From positions 1 to 10,441 of the forward strand of contig JAVXNW010000088.1 in the NCBI GenBank assembly GCA_036645575.1: a DNA stretch of 10,441 bases, given 5' to 3'. Shown here piece after piece: positions 1 to 7,637 of this stretch. The stretch is from JAVXNW01 sp036645575 (GTDB lineage: Bacteria > Bacillota > Clostridia > Christensenellales > Aristaeellaceae). Within the stretch, counting starts at the first letter, position 1. Every line of letters starts with the position of its first letter. The notes under the pieces were generated by a model. That model saw nothing but the letters and a program-made list of their open reading frames with translations, was not told where the DNA came from and made no database searches. The position numbers and the translations under genes were made by a program.

Positions 1-27
1 AAGACTAATCGAACACGCGATCCGCAG

Positions 28-74
28 AAAAAGCCCCTCGGCATTCCGGTAAATCCGCTATGCCGAGGGGCTTT
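28..74 (-). terminator. Rho-independent terminator of the leftward operon
   Basis: A perfect 15-bp inverted repeat (AAAGCCCCTCGGCAT at 30-44 and its complement at 60-74) encloses a 15-nt loop. Read on the minus strand the stem is followed by five T residues (28-32 on the plus strand), as expected for a terminator of the kinase-regulator-enzyme operon, whose last stop codon lies about 165 nt upstream. On the plus strand the stem is followed by TTTCTTT, so it may also stop rightward transcription entering from outside the window. Confidence 0.85.
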
Positions 75-238
75 CTTTGCGCGCTGTTTCGCGATCTCCC
101 AAGGTTCATTCGCGGTCTCCTCCGCAAAAATATATTCAGCCTGCCAAATGAAGCCTTTGCCCATTCCTTGGCATTTAAGAATGGCGATTCCGTTCAAAAG
201 CTCCGTGACGGGCGGGATTCAGCGGTGCTAAGGGGGCG
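75..238. other. Short non-coding 3' region, nothing recognised
   Basis: This stretch lies between the terminator and the stop codon of the leftward PF01208 gene. Open frames crossing it have no ribosome binding site or recognisable protein sequence. I see no further strong hairpin or repeat here; it is probably the 3' untranslated part of the leftward transcript. Confidence 0.5.
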
Positions 239-1264
239 CTACGCTGGGGGTGTTTCGTCTTGTTCGCGGCAGACCTTGAGAAAGGCCAGCACGTTTTCGG
301 GGGGAATGTCGCCGGGCATGGCGTGGGTGGGGGCCAGAATGTATCCGCCGTTTGGGGAGAGCACTTGGAGGATGCGCCTGGTCTCCTTTTCGACCTGATC
401 GGGGGTCGCAAACGGGAGCAGCGTCTGGGTGGAGATGCCGCCAAAGAAGGTGATCGCATGGCCATACGTCTTTTTGAACCACTCGATGTCGTACACCTCG
501 GGCTGAAAGGTATTATAGATGTCAAGGCCATAGCGCACGAGGTCTGGAAATACCTGGGCGCAATCGCCGCAGCTGTGCTGGGCGACGAACCGCCCCTTTG
601 CCTTGACGTAGGCGTATTCCCGCTCAATGCGCGGACCGATAAAGCGCTTCCACAGCGGATACCCCATGATCAGCCCTTTTTGCATGCCCCAATCATCGCC
701 AAAGAACACGCAGTCAATCGGGTACTCGCAGACGATATCCACGACCTTCAGGTTGTATAAGACGATGGCGTCCATCAGTTCGTCCACAAACGCCGGCTCC
801 TCCAGCATGTCGCACAGCAATTCGTCCATCGAACGCAGCGTCCACGCGCGCTCAAAGAGCGAAAAGCCGATGATGTACTGGGTGAATTGATCCTTGTGCG
901 CGCACAATTGTTCGCATTTTTTGCGGATTTCCGCCTCGTCCGGCTCGGGAAAGACGTACCCGGACAGCGTCGGCTCTTTCAAGAGGTACTCGTGGACGAT
1001 GCCAAAGTCGCCCTCCTGCGCGCCCTTATCCCAGACCACCCCAAACTGGTCGCGGAACAACCCGCCCGCAAGGTCGGTGAAGGACTCGTTGCGCGCCTGC
1101 GCAAGGTAGGAGCCGGAATGCTCAAAAAAGAGGGGGTCGTGGGTCACTGCGCACATTCTGCGCGCCACCTCGTCTGTCATGTCGAGAAAATAGGGGGTCG
1201 GATGCACATTCTCGTGCCGAAGCGCGCACAAAACCGCCTCGCGCCTCGTCCTATGCTTCATCAT
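239..1264 (-). CDS. Uroporphyrinogen decarboxylase-like (PF01208) protein, probable methyltransferase-type
   Basis: This 341-residue protein has the C-terminal layout of the UroD/MtaA/CmuA superfamily, a soluble TIM-barrel fold. Visible marks are FFGDDWG with Asp190-Asp191, an HSCGDC segment (His230, Cys232, Cys235), FFGGISTQ near 274-280, and a YILAPTH...PPEN tail with His314. It lacks the N-terminal Arg-rich RPPVWxMRQAGRY motif of true HemE, so heme synthesis is unlikely. In MtaA/MtbA an H-x-C pair binds the zinc that activates the methyl acceptor thiol; by inference this could be a methyl-transfer or demethylation enzyme. The start at 1264 is chosen because GGAAGGGAG lies 6 nt upstream; a longer frame from 1333 would overlap the regulator gene and lacks such a site. 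ATG at 1261 is an alternative. It is the third gene of the kinase-regulator operon, 55 nt after the regulator. The family call is firm; the reaction and substrate are unknown. Confidence 0.85.
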   Translation of the reverse strand: MMKHRTRREAVLCALRHENVHPTPYFLDMTDEVARRMCAVTHDPLFFEHSGSYLAQARNESFTDLAGGLFRDQFGVVWDKGAQEGDFGIVHEYLLKEPTLSGYVFPEPDEAEIRKKCEQLCAHKDQFTQYIIGFSLFERAWTLRSMDELLCDMLEEPAFVDELMDAIVLYNLKVVDIVCEYPIDCVFFGDDWGMQKGLIMGYPLWKRFIGPRIEREYAYVKAKGRFVAQHSCGDCAQVFPDLVRYGLDIYNTFQPEVYDIEWFKKTYGHAITFFGGISTQTLLPFATPDQVEKETRRILQVLSPNGGYILAPTHAMPGDIPPENVLAFLKVCREQDETPPA

Positions 1265-1319
1265 AATAAGCTCCCTTCCGTCATTCATGTCCGCGCGCGC
1301 GCCAGCCACCCATCCGCCG

Positions 1320-2873
1320 TCAATGATGCGCAATCGTTTCCTGCCGCACGCGCTTCATGTCGCAGGACTCCTTGTATTCGCTGGGACTCATGCCGGTTTC
1401 GCGCTTGAACAGGTTGTAAAATGTCTGCGGGTTGTTAAAGCCTAGCGTCTGGGCCACTTCGCCCACGCGGGCGTCGTCCTCGCCCAGCAGCGCCTTGGCG
1501 CGCGCCATGCGCAAATCGCGGATGTACTCGTTCACGCTGACGCCCAGTTGCGCCTTGAATATCTTCGCCAGATACGCCTTGTGCATGCGAAAGGTGTGCG
1601 CCACGCGCTCAAGGCCAATGTCCTCGGTAAAGTGTTCGCGCAGGTAGTCCACCACGCCGGCAAGCTTGGGGCTGTGCGTCTCGCACACGAGGTCGCACAG
1701 TGCGCCAAAGCGCGTCAGATACCAGTCCCCGATCTCCTCGATCGAGTCCAGCCCGGAAAGCATCTCCATGGAGATGATCTCGGTCGAAAATATCCGTTCG
1801 AAGGGGATGCCGCCTGCCTTGCATCCCTCCGTCAGGATGCCCAGCAACACGCAGCTGACGTGCTGCACGTAGTTGTACTGGCGCATTCCGCACAGATCCT
1901 GCCGATAGAGCTTGCACACCGCCTCGAGCACCCGCGCCTTGTCGCGCGCGCCCAGCGCGTCCTTCACCTGATCGAGCGACTGGTCAAGCAGCGCGAGCTG
2001 GTCGGGCGAGGTCTGGCGATAGGCGTCCTCATAGTACAGGTTGCGCCCCTTTCCGAGAAAGACAAAGCTCTTCATGGCGCAGCGCACCTCGTCGCACGCG
2101 CCGCCTACATCGCACGCCTTTTCCTTGATGCGGCTCACGCCCACGATCGCCTGCGCACCCAATTGCCCCTCCAGCACCGTGCGCAATTGCGCAAGGCAGG
2201 CCGCGCGGCGCTCAAACGCCTCCGCCATGCCGGCGCACTTGGGCAGCAGCACCAGCATGTACAGCGCATCCTGCATGGCGCAGACCTCGCCTGCGTCCAT
2301 TTTGTCCAGCACGCCCTCAATGGCCGATTCGAGCGCGCGCTGCGCCGTCCACGCCAGCATCCCCATATTGAAGCGCGCGCCACACAAAAAGTAGCTCATG
2401 CCCGGCGCGAGCCATGCCGCGCGATTTTCTTTCCCCGCAAGCGCCGCGCGCAGCGCGCCAAAGCACGCGTCCCGGGCGGGCGGGCCTTCGCGCGGCTCGG
2501 GCGCCTTTTTTCCCACCGTCGAAAGCATGTTGATCAGCGATTCTTCGGTCATCTGGTCTTTGATCAAGTAGTCGAGCACCCCCAGCTTGAGCGCCTCCTT
2601 TGCGTAGGAAAAGCACTCGTGGCAGCTCAGCACGACGATCCGCTGGTCGGGGTCCTGCGCGCGGATCTGCCGAATCAGCGCAAGGCCGTCCATCACCGGC
2701 ATTTGAATGTCGGTGATCACCAGATAGGGCCGATGCGCCTGCCAAAGCGCCAGCGCGTCACGCCCATTGCGCGCCTCGAGCACCGGCGCAAACCCGTGCT
2801 CTCTCCAGTTAAGGCTCATCTTGATCAGCTCGCGCGACGGAATCTCGTCATCGACGATCAATAGGGCATGCAT
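1320..2873 (-). CDS. Response regulator, REC plus AraC-type DNA-binding domain (YesN-like)
   Basis: This 517-residue cytoplasmic transcription factor has an N-terminal receiver domain (about 1-120) with every key residue: Asp8-Asp9 acidic pocket, Asp55 in ITDIQMP as phospho-acceptor, Ser83 and Lys105. A long middle region (about 120-405) has no motif I recognise, as is usual in YesN-type regulators. The C-terminal AraC/XylS domain (about 407-503) holds two helix-turn-helix units, the second containing the typical LGFNNPQTFYNLFKRETG pattern and a final SPSEYK. The start at 2873 is preferred because GGGAGG/GGAG precedes it by 5-9 nt and the REC domain begins immediately (MHALLIVDDE); a frame from 2900 would only add nine residues. 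It lies 115 nt downstream of the kinase gene and is almost certainly its partner. The likely target is the divergent transporter operon, by analogy with YesMN systems controlling carbohydrate import genes. Confidence 0.95.
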   Translation of the reverse strand: MHALLIVDDEIPSRELIKMSLNWREHGFAPVLEARNGRDALALWQAHRPYLVITDIQMPVMDGLALIRQIRAQDPDQRIVVLSCHECFSYAKEALKLGVLDYLIKDQMTEESLINMLSTVGKKAPEPREGPPARDACFGALRAALAGKENRAAWLAPGMSYFLCGARFNMGMLAWTAQRALESAIEGVLDKMDAGEVCAMQDALYMLVLLPKCAGMAEAFERRAACLAQLRTVLEGQLGAQAIVGVSRIKEKACDVGGACDEVRCAMKSFVFLGKGRNLYYEDAYRQTSPDQLALLDQSLDQVKDALGARDKARVLEAVCKLYRQDLCGMRQYNYVQHVSCVLLGILTEGCKAGGIPFERIFSTEIISMEMLSGLDSIEEIGDWYLTRFGALCDLVCETHSPKLAGVVDYLREHFTEDIGLERVAHTFRMHKAYLAKIFKAQLGVSVNEYIRDLRMARAKALLGEDDARVGEVAQTLGFNNPQTFYNLFKRETGMSPSEYKESCDMKRVRQETIAHH

Positions 2874-2988
2874 ACCTGCTCCCTCCCCGCTGTATGGCAA
2901 GGGCGCAAACCCCGGCGCGCTTGCCCCTGTGCCTATTTTATCAAATGCCGCGCGGTCAAAACAGCATGTGGATTCGTCTTTCGCAAAA
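2874..2988 (-). other. Kinase-regulator intergenic gap with an imperfect hairpin
   Basis: The 115-nt gap contains an 11-bp stem with one mismatch, GGCAAGGGCGC (2896-2906) against 2915-2925, with an 8-nt loop. On the minus strand no T-tract follows it, only the regulator's ribosome binding site, so it does not look like a terminator. It may tune expression of the regulator relative to the kinase or protect the message (inference). Confidence 0.4.
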
Positions 2989-4800
2989 TTATTCGTTTTT
3001 CACTCGGTCGTCGGGTCCGCTTTCCGGAATAGAGAAGCCGATGGTCGTGCCCTTGCCCGCAATGCTCTCAATGACCAGGCGACTGGCCTCGCCGTAAAAG
3101 AGGGTCAGGCGGTCGTTGACGTTGGAAAGGCCGATCTGGTTATAGCCCCGCGCCGAGTGAAGCTGTCCCGCCAACAGCTGCCTGAGCACCTCGGGGGGAA
3201 TGCCCGCGCCGTCATCTGACACCGAGAGCCACAGCCGCCCCTCGGCCAACCGCGCCAGCACCTTGATCGTCCCCTGCCCAACCGGCGCAATGCCGTGAAA
3301 CAGCGCATTTTCGACCAACGGCTGCAACAGCAGCTTGGGCACCTGCACCTTGAGCGCGTCTTCCTGCGCGTCCAGCAAAAAAACCAGCGCCACGTCGTAT
3401 CGCTTTTTTTGAATGCGCATGTAATGGTTCAGGTTTTCAAACTCCTCCGACAGCGCGTTGGTCATGCGGGTTTCAGACATGCTCGCGCGCAACAGCGCGT
3501 TGAAGGACTGCACCATGTCGGCCAATTCGGGCGCATTTTCCTTCTGCGCAAGGTAGCGCATGGTGTTGAGCGTGTTGTGGATGAAGTGCGGGTTGATCTG
3601 CGACTGGAGCAAATCCAGCTGCGACTGGATCATGGCCACCTTGATGCGGCGCTTGTCCACCTGCTCCTGCGTGATGCGGTCGGTCAGGTGGTGTACCGAC
3701 GCCACCATCTCGTTGTAGCCCGCAAACAGCTCTTCGATTTCGGTCGTCGCGGTTTCGGGCGCCACGCGCACCCATTCCCCCTTTCCAAGCCGCGCCATCG
3801 CGTGATTCAGCCGGCGCAGCGGCGCGGTGACGCGCCGGGAGATGATGACGCCCAGGTAGGCAAACAACAGCACCACCAGCGTCGAAACGATAGACAGCGC
3901 AAAATACAGGCTGTGGATGGGCGAAGTGATGTGCTCATAGGAGACCAGCCCCCACAATGTCCAATTGGGATACCCGGCCAGCCGGTGCTGGAACCGGGCA
4001 TAGCGGTTTCCGTCAATCCGGACGTGCTCGCCACCTTCTTGGGTCATCGCCAAAGGCGTAATGTTCGGGTTGCTGCCGGCGCGCAGGATGACGTTTGCGT
4101 GCTCGTCTAGGATCATGCCGCTGTCAAACGTCTCGGAAAAGAGCGTCTGCGCCTCGCCCAGCAGGCTGAGCCGCGCGACGTTGATCGCCACCGTTCCCAG
4201 CGTCTCGTAGCTCTCCAGGTCGTAGTAGTGGCCAAAGTAGGTGATGGTGTCCTTCTGCCTGTCCGTCGGGTTCGAGATGAGCAGCGGAAAGGTGCTGGGC
4301 GCGGAGAAGCGCCCGGAATAGGGCGATGCCATAAACGCCTCATATTCGGGATCGTTCAGCAAAAGGCTGCGGTAGGGCTCCGCCGCGTAGATCGGGTCCA
4401 GAATCTCGCCTTCCGGCGCAATCAAGATGATCGATCGAACGCTTGAGTAGCGCGCGGTGATCCGGGCGATCTCCTCTTTCATCTCAAGCGTCTTTGAAAG
4501 CGTGCGCTGCTCGGGCAAGAGGCGCATGCTGCTATTCAAGATTGGATCGCGCACGAGCGTAAAATACAGCGAGCGAATCTCGCCCAGCTGGTTGTCCAGC
4601 CGGGTCGCGGCCAAACTCATCTTTTGCCCGACGACCAACGACACTTCTTCGCTCAGTCGATCGCGAAAGAGCGAACTCATCGTCAGGATGACCAGCAGCA
4701 GCGCCGCCAAAAACGCGAGCAAAAAGTACAGCGTGATCTTGACGCTGATGTGGTGTTGCCACGCCTTGACGCGCGCGGGAAATTCACGGATGGGCCGCAT
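2989..4800 (-). CDS. Membrane sensor histidine kinase (YesM/LytS-type)
   Basis: This 603-residue inner-membrane kinase has two transmembrane segments, about 21-41 and 298-320, bracketing an extracytoplasmic sensor region of roughly 255 residues that probably has a Cache-like fold. A HAMP linker follows (about 320-375). The His_kinase domain holds QSQINPHFIHNTL with the probable phospho-acceptor His405. The HATPase domain shows the N box (LVENALFHG, Asn498), SDDGAGIP (Asp530), and a GLSNVNDRL segment at 557-565. The order TM-sensor-TM-HAMP-kinase and the NPHF motif define the YesM family, which senses extracellular ligands and signals to YesN-type regulators such as the next gene. The ATG at 4800 follows an AAGGGG site by 8 nt. 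It is the first gene of the leftward operon, divergent from the sugar importer; its ligand may be the imported compound (inference). In many relatives the motif reads NPHF(L/I)(Y/F)N; here a second histidine (His408) takes the aromatic position. Confidence 0.95.
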   Translation of the reverse strand: MRPIREFPARVKAWQHHISVKITLYFLLAFLAALLLVILTMSSLFRDRLSEEVSLVVGQKMSLAATRLDNQLGEIRSLYFTLVRDPILNSSMRLLPEQRTLSKTLEMKEEIARITARYSSVRSIILIAPEGEILDPIYAAEPYRSLLLNDPEYEAFMASPYSGRFSAPSTFPLLISNPTDRQKDTITYFGHYYDLESYETLGTVAINVARLSLLGEAQTLFSETFDSGMILDEHANVILRAGSNPNITPLAMTQEGGEHVRIDGNRYARFQHRLAGYPNWTLWGLVSYEHITSPIHSLYFALSIVSTLVVLLFAYLGVIISRRVTAPLRRLNHAMARLGKGEWVRVAPETATTEIEELFAGYNEMVASVHHLTDRITQEQVDKRRIKVAMIQSQLDLLQSQINPHFIHNTLNTMRYLAQKENAPELADMVQSFNALLRASMSETRMTNALSEEFENLNHYMRIQKKRYDVALVFLLDAQEDALKVQVPKLLLQPLVENALFHGIAPVGQGTIKVLARLAEGRLWLSVSDDGAGIPPEVLRQLLAGQLHSARGYNQIGLSNVNDRLTLFYGEASRLVIESIAGKGTTIGFSIPESGPDDRVKNE

Positions 4801-4897
4801 TTCCGGTACCCCTTTTCTTAAACGCGTGGGATGGCGGTAATCGAGCCGCCAGCGCGCGCGGGATTTAGTCAGCGCTTACCTAATATTTCACGCATAC

Positions 4898-4906
4898 AGT
4901 ATAGCA
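4898..4906 (-). promoter_or_regulatory. Extended -10 promoter for the kinase-regulator operon
   Basis: On the minus strand, TGC-TATACT (4906 down to 4898) is an extended -10 element matching TATAAT at five of six positions. No good -35 is seen at 16-18 bp, which an extended -10 can tolerate. The predicted start is near 4891, giving a leader of about 90 nt before the kinase ATG at 4800. Confidence 0.55.
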
Positions 4907-4914
4907 CAATCGGT

Positions 4915-4927
4915 CAAGCATCGCTTG
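4915..4927. promoter_or_regulatory. Inverted repeat between divergent promoters, possible operator
   Basis: CAAGC-ATC-GCTTG is a perfect 5-bp inverted repeat with a 3-nt spacer. It sits at about the -35 position of the leftward promoter and just upstream of the candidate rightward -35. Its position suits a regulator acting on both operons, but arms this short can occur by chance. Confidence 0.3.
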
Positions 4928-4943
4928 GGTTTCTGCGCGAATT

Positions 4944-4972
4944 TCGACAGAATAATGAATGTATTTGATAAA
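4944..4972 (+). promoter_or_regulatory. Candidate sigma-A promoter for the transporter operon
   Basis: TCGACA (4944-4949, five of six matches to TTGACA) is followed after 17 bp by GATAAA (4967-4972, four of six matches to TATAAT). Transcription would start near 4979, about 70 nt before the chosen ATPase start. This also argues against an ATPase start at the in-frame ATG at 4959, which would lie upstream of the message. Confidence 0.5.
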
Positions 4973-5048
4973 AGCGACTCCAGTTGATGGACGGGCATGG
5001 GGGCGTGGTGCTATGATGGACAAAACGGACGAGGGGGGCGATGGCTTG

Positions 5049-6557
5049 ATGGGCACGCTGGAATTCAAGGACATCACCAAGACTTTTCCGGGCGTTGTGG
5101 CGCTTTCGCAGGTAAGCTTTACGGCGCGCGGCGGTCAGGTGGTTGCGCTTGTCGGCGAAAACGGGGCGGGAAAATCGACGCTGCTGAAGGTACTGGGCGG
5201 CGATTACCAGCCCACCTCCGGCAAGTACCTGATAGACGGACAGCCATGCGATTTCCGAGCGCCACGCGAGGCGATCGCGGCAGGCGTGTCGATCATCTAT
5301 CAGGAGCGGCAGGTGGTGCCGTTTTTGTCGGTGGCGGAGAACATCTTCATGGAAGGCATTCCCGTGGGCGCAAGTCGCCTGATCGACTTTAAGACGCTCA
5401 ACCAAATGGCGCAGCGGATCATCGACGAGTTCAAATTGCCCTTCAAGGCAACCGATCGCGTGCGTGATCTGTCGGTCGCCTATCAGCAGATGATCGAGAT
5501 CATGAAGGCGTACCGGCGCAAGCCGCGCATCATCGCCTTTGACGAGCCGACCGCGTCGCTGTCTGACGCCGAGATCGAAGTGCTGTTTCAGATCATCGAA
5601 AAGCTCAAAAAAGAGGGCATCATCATCCTGTACGTCTCCCACCGCATGAAGGAAATCTTCCAGATTACCGACGAAGTGGTCGTGCTCAAGGACGGGCAGA
5701 TGGTGGGGCAAGTGCATACCGCGGACGCGGACGAGCTGTCGGTCGTCAAGATGATGGTCGGGCGCAACCTGGGCGACATTTTTAAAAACCTCAGGCGCAA
5801 CGACAAGATCGGCCCCGTCGTATTGGAGGCCAAGGACTTGGTTGCGGACAACGTAAAGGGCGTCAGCTTTACGCTGCGCGCAGGCGAAGTGCTGGGCTTC
5901 GCGGGGTTGGTCGGCGCGGGACGCACCGAAACCATGCGCGTGCTGTTCGGCGCGGACAAGCGCAAGTCGGGCGACATTCTGATTGAGGGACAGCCCGTCA
6001 AGCTGCACTTTCCGGAGGATGCCATTCACTTAGGGATTGCGCTGTGCCCGGAAGACCGCAAGGAGCAAGGCATCGTCGCGCGGCGGTCGGTGATGAACAA
6101 CATCTCCATGGCCGTGCTGCCTTCGCTGGTCAACAAGGGCTTTATCAACCGCCTCAAGGAAAAAAAGCTGGCCGAAAAGGGCGTGGAAGACCTCAACATC
6201 AAGACGCCGTCGATCGACAAGCTGATTGGCGAACTGTCGGGCGGCAATCAACAGAAGACCATTCTGGCGCGCTGGCTGGCGTCCAGCCCCAAGATTCTGA
6301 TTTTAGACGAGCCGACAAAGGGCATTGACGTGGGGTCCAAGTCGGAGATCTATCAAATCATCTGCGACTTGGCCGCACAGGGCATTGGGGTCATCATGGT
6401 GTCAAGCGAGCTTCCGGAGATATTGGGCGTGTGCGACCGGATCATCGTCATGTGCCAAGGGCGCATTACGGGCACGCTTCGGCGCGAGGATGCGACCGAG
6501 CACAAGGTGCTGATGCTGGCGATGAAGGACATGCTGGGAGGGAAAGACCATGAATAA
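5049..6557 (+). CDS. Sugar ABC importer ATPase with two nucleotide-binding domains (MglA/RbsA/AraG type)
   Basis: This 502-residue cytoplasmic ATPase powers a CUT2-type importer. The N-terminal domain has Walker A GENGAGKST (36-44), Q-loop Gln85, a variant signature LSVAYQQ (141-147), Walker B FDEPTAS (Asp165, Glu166) and switch His198. The C-terminal domain has a degenerate P-loop GLVGAGRTE (286-294), a canonical LSGGNQQ signature (396-402), LDEPTKGID, and Ser452-Ser453 where a switch histidine would be. This asymmetry and the length of about 500 are normal for the MglA/RbsA/AraG family, giving one competent and one degenerate ATP site. The start at 5049 is chosen because GAGGGGGG (5031-5038) is 10 nt upstream and the protein then begins as its relatives do (LEFKDITKTFPGV). 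ATG 5013/5016 is possible. Its stop overlaps the permease start by 8 nt, implying translational coupling. The sugar cannot be read from the ATPase. Confidence 0.95.
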   Translation: MGTLEFKDITKTFPGVVALSQVSFTARGGQVVALVGENGAGKSTLLKVLGGDYQPTSGKYLIDGQPCDFRAPREAIAAGVSIIYQERQVVPFLSVAENIFMEGIPVGASRLIDFKTLNQMAQRIIDEFKLPFKATDRVRDLSVAYQQMIEIMKAYRRKPRIIAFDEPTASLSDAEIEVLFQIIEKLKKEGIIILYVSHRMKEIFQITDEVVVLKDGQMVGQVHTADADELSVVKMMVGRNLGDIFKNLRRNDKIGPVVLEAKDLVADNVKGVSFTLRAGEVLGFAGLVGAGRTETMRVLFGADKRKSGDILIEGQPVKLHFPEDAIHLGIALCPEDRKEQGIVARRSVMNNISMAVLPSLVNKGFINRLKEKKLAEKGVEDLNIKTPSIDKLIGELSGGNQQKTILARWLASSPKILILDEPTKGIDVGSKSEIYQIICDLAAQGIGVIMVSSELPEILGVCDRIIVMCQGRITGTLRREDATEHKVLMLAMKDMLGGKDHE

Positions 6558-7557
6558 GCAGAATGAACAGGAAACCGGCGCAAAGACAAACGCCTTGACG
6601 GCGGCAGGTAAGCGCCTCGTGCATTCGGACAAGATCGGTCTGGTGGTCGCGCTCGTGCTGATCATCGTCGTGTTCCAGATCTTGACCGGCGGCAAGTACT
6701 TCACGCAGGCCAACATCGTGAATATCCTGATCGCCATGTCGGTCGTGGGCTTAGTCACGATCGGCGAGAGCTTTTTGCTGATCACCGGCAAGGTCGACCT
6801 GTCGCCCGGATCGGTCGCGGCGTTTTCGGGCGTGCTGGTGGCGCTGCTGCTCAATACCGGGATGAACCTGTTTCTGGCGATCCTGATCGTCGTGGCGGTG
6901 GGTCTTTGCATTGGCCTGATCAACGCGGTGCTCATCAACCGCCTGAAGCTAGAGGCCTTTATCGCGACACTCGCGACCATGTCGGTCTTTCGCGGCCTTG
7001 CGTACATCATCTGCGGCGGCAAGGCCGTGTTTATCACCAATGGCGACTACCTAAAGCTGGGCGCGGGGCGCGTGCTCGGCGTGCCGGTTCCGGTCATCTT
7101 CTTTATCGTCCTGTTCATCCTATTTGCGGTGGTGCTTGCGCGCACCCGCTTTGGCCGCCACGTCTACATGGTGGGCGGCAACCCCACCGCCTCGCGCCTG
7201 ACCGGCATAAACGCGCAGAAAGTGCTGATCGCGCTGTACATGATGACCTCGGCGTTTGCCGCGCTCGGCGGATGTATCATGACCGCGCGCATGTCCTCGG
7301 GGCAGCCGATGAGCTGCGAGGGACTCGAGTTTGACGCGGTCACCGCGGCGGTGCTGGGCGGCGTGGCCATGTCGGGCGGCGTAGGCACGCTGGGCGGCGC
7401 GCTGATCGGCCTGCTCATCATGCAGGGCTTCAACAACGGCCTGATGATGCTCAACATCCCGTCGTTCTGGCAGACGGTTTCGCGCGGCCTGCTCCTGATT
7501 GCGGCGCTGTCGTTTGACTACGTGCGCAACCGCAAGGAGAAGCGCTTGAACGGCTGA
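6550..7557 (+). CDS. Sugar ABC importer permease (RbsC/MglC/AraH type, BPD_transp_2)
   Basis: This 335-residue integral membrane protein forms the channel of the CUT2 importer, presumably as a homodimer since only one permease gene is present. About nine to ten hydrophobic segments are visible (for example 30-47, 88-120, 178-198, 225-246, 280-295, 310-323). Family marks are GLINAVLINRLKLEAFIATL followed by RG at 148-149, FGRHVYMVGGNPTASRLTGI (201-220), which is the cytoplasmic coupling region for the ATPase, and AVLGGVAMSGGVGTLGGALIG (267-287). GGGAGGG (6536-6542) precedes the ATG by 7 nt, inside the end of the ATPase gene. Length and layout are normal. Family and role are clear; substrate is not. 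Confidence 0.95.
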   Translation: MNKQNEQETGAKTNALTAAGKRLVHSDKIGLVVALVLIIVVFQILTGGKYFTQANIVNILIAMSVVGLVTIGESFLLITGKVDLSPGSVAAFSGVLVALLLNTGMNLFLAILIVVAVGLCIGLINAVLINRLKLEAFIATLATMSVFRGLAYIICGGKAVFITNGDYLKLGAGRVLGVPVPVIFFIVLFILFAVVLARTRFGRHVYMVGGNPTASRLTGINAQKVLIALYMMTSAFAALGGCIMTARMSSGQPMSCEGLEFDAVTAAVLGGVAMSGGVGTLGGALIGLLIMQGFNNGLMMLNIPSFWQTVSRGLLLIAALSFDYVRNRKEKRLNG

Positions 7558-7592
7558 TCCATGGGTTCCTTTTCGGGCTTGGCCTTGGGTGC

Positions 7593-7619
7593 ATCCGCTC
7601 TGGGCGGATAAAATATAAC
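7593..7619 (+). promoter_or_regulatory. Stem-loop and promoter-like sequence before the binding-protein gene
   Basis: In the 80-nt gap after the permease, ATCCGC (7593-7598) and GCGGAT (7604-7609) form a perfect 6-bp stem with a 5-nt loop. Directly after it lie TAAAAT (7609-7614) and TATAAC (7614-7619), both good -10 matches; a weak TTGGGT (7585-7590) is 18 bp upstream of TAAAAT. It could be an internal promoter or a message-stabilising stem giving more binding protein than permease. No U-tract follows, so it is not a plain terminator. Confidence 0.35.
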
Positions 7620-7637
7620 TATTTGGAGGGTATCACC

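Noticed and set aside
1548..2864. Long plus-strand open frame of 438 codons opposite the response regulator
   Set aside because: It is antisense to a gene with full REC and AraC motifs. Its product is Arg/His/Ala/Gln-rich with no recognisable domain, as expected for an antisense frame in GC-rich DNA.
2896..2925. Terminator between kinase and regulator genes
   Set aside because: The hairpin has a mismatch and no T-tract on the minus strand; it directly precedes the regulator's ribosome site.
3295..4110. Plus-strand open frame of 271 codons opposite the histidine kinase
   Set aside because: Antisense shadow; His/Arg/Gln-rich, no ribosome site or domain.
4959..5048. A longer ATPase start at 4959
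   Set aside because: That ATG lies within the candidate promoter, has no ribosome site, and would add 30 residues not typical of the family.
4914..6029. Minus-strand open frame of 371 codons opposite the ABC ATPase
   Set aside because: It crosses both divergent promoters and lies antisense to a protein with complete ATPase motifs. Its composition is that of a shadow frame.
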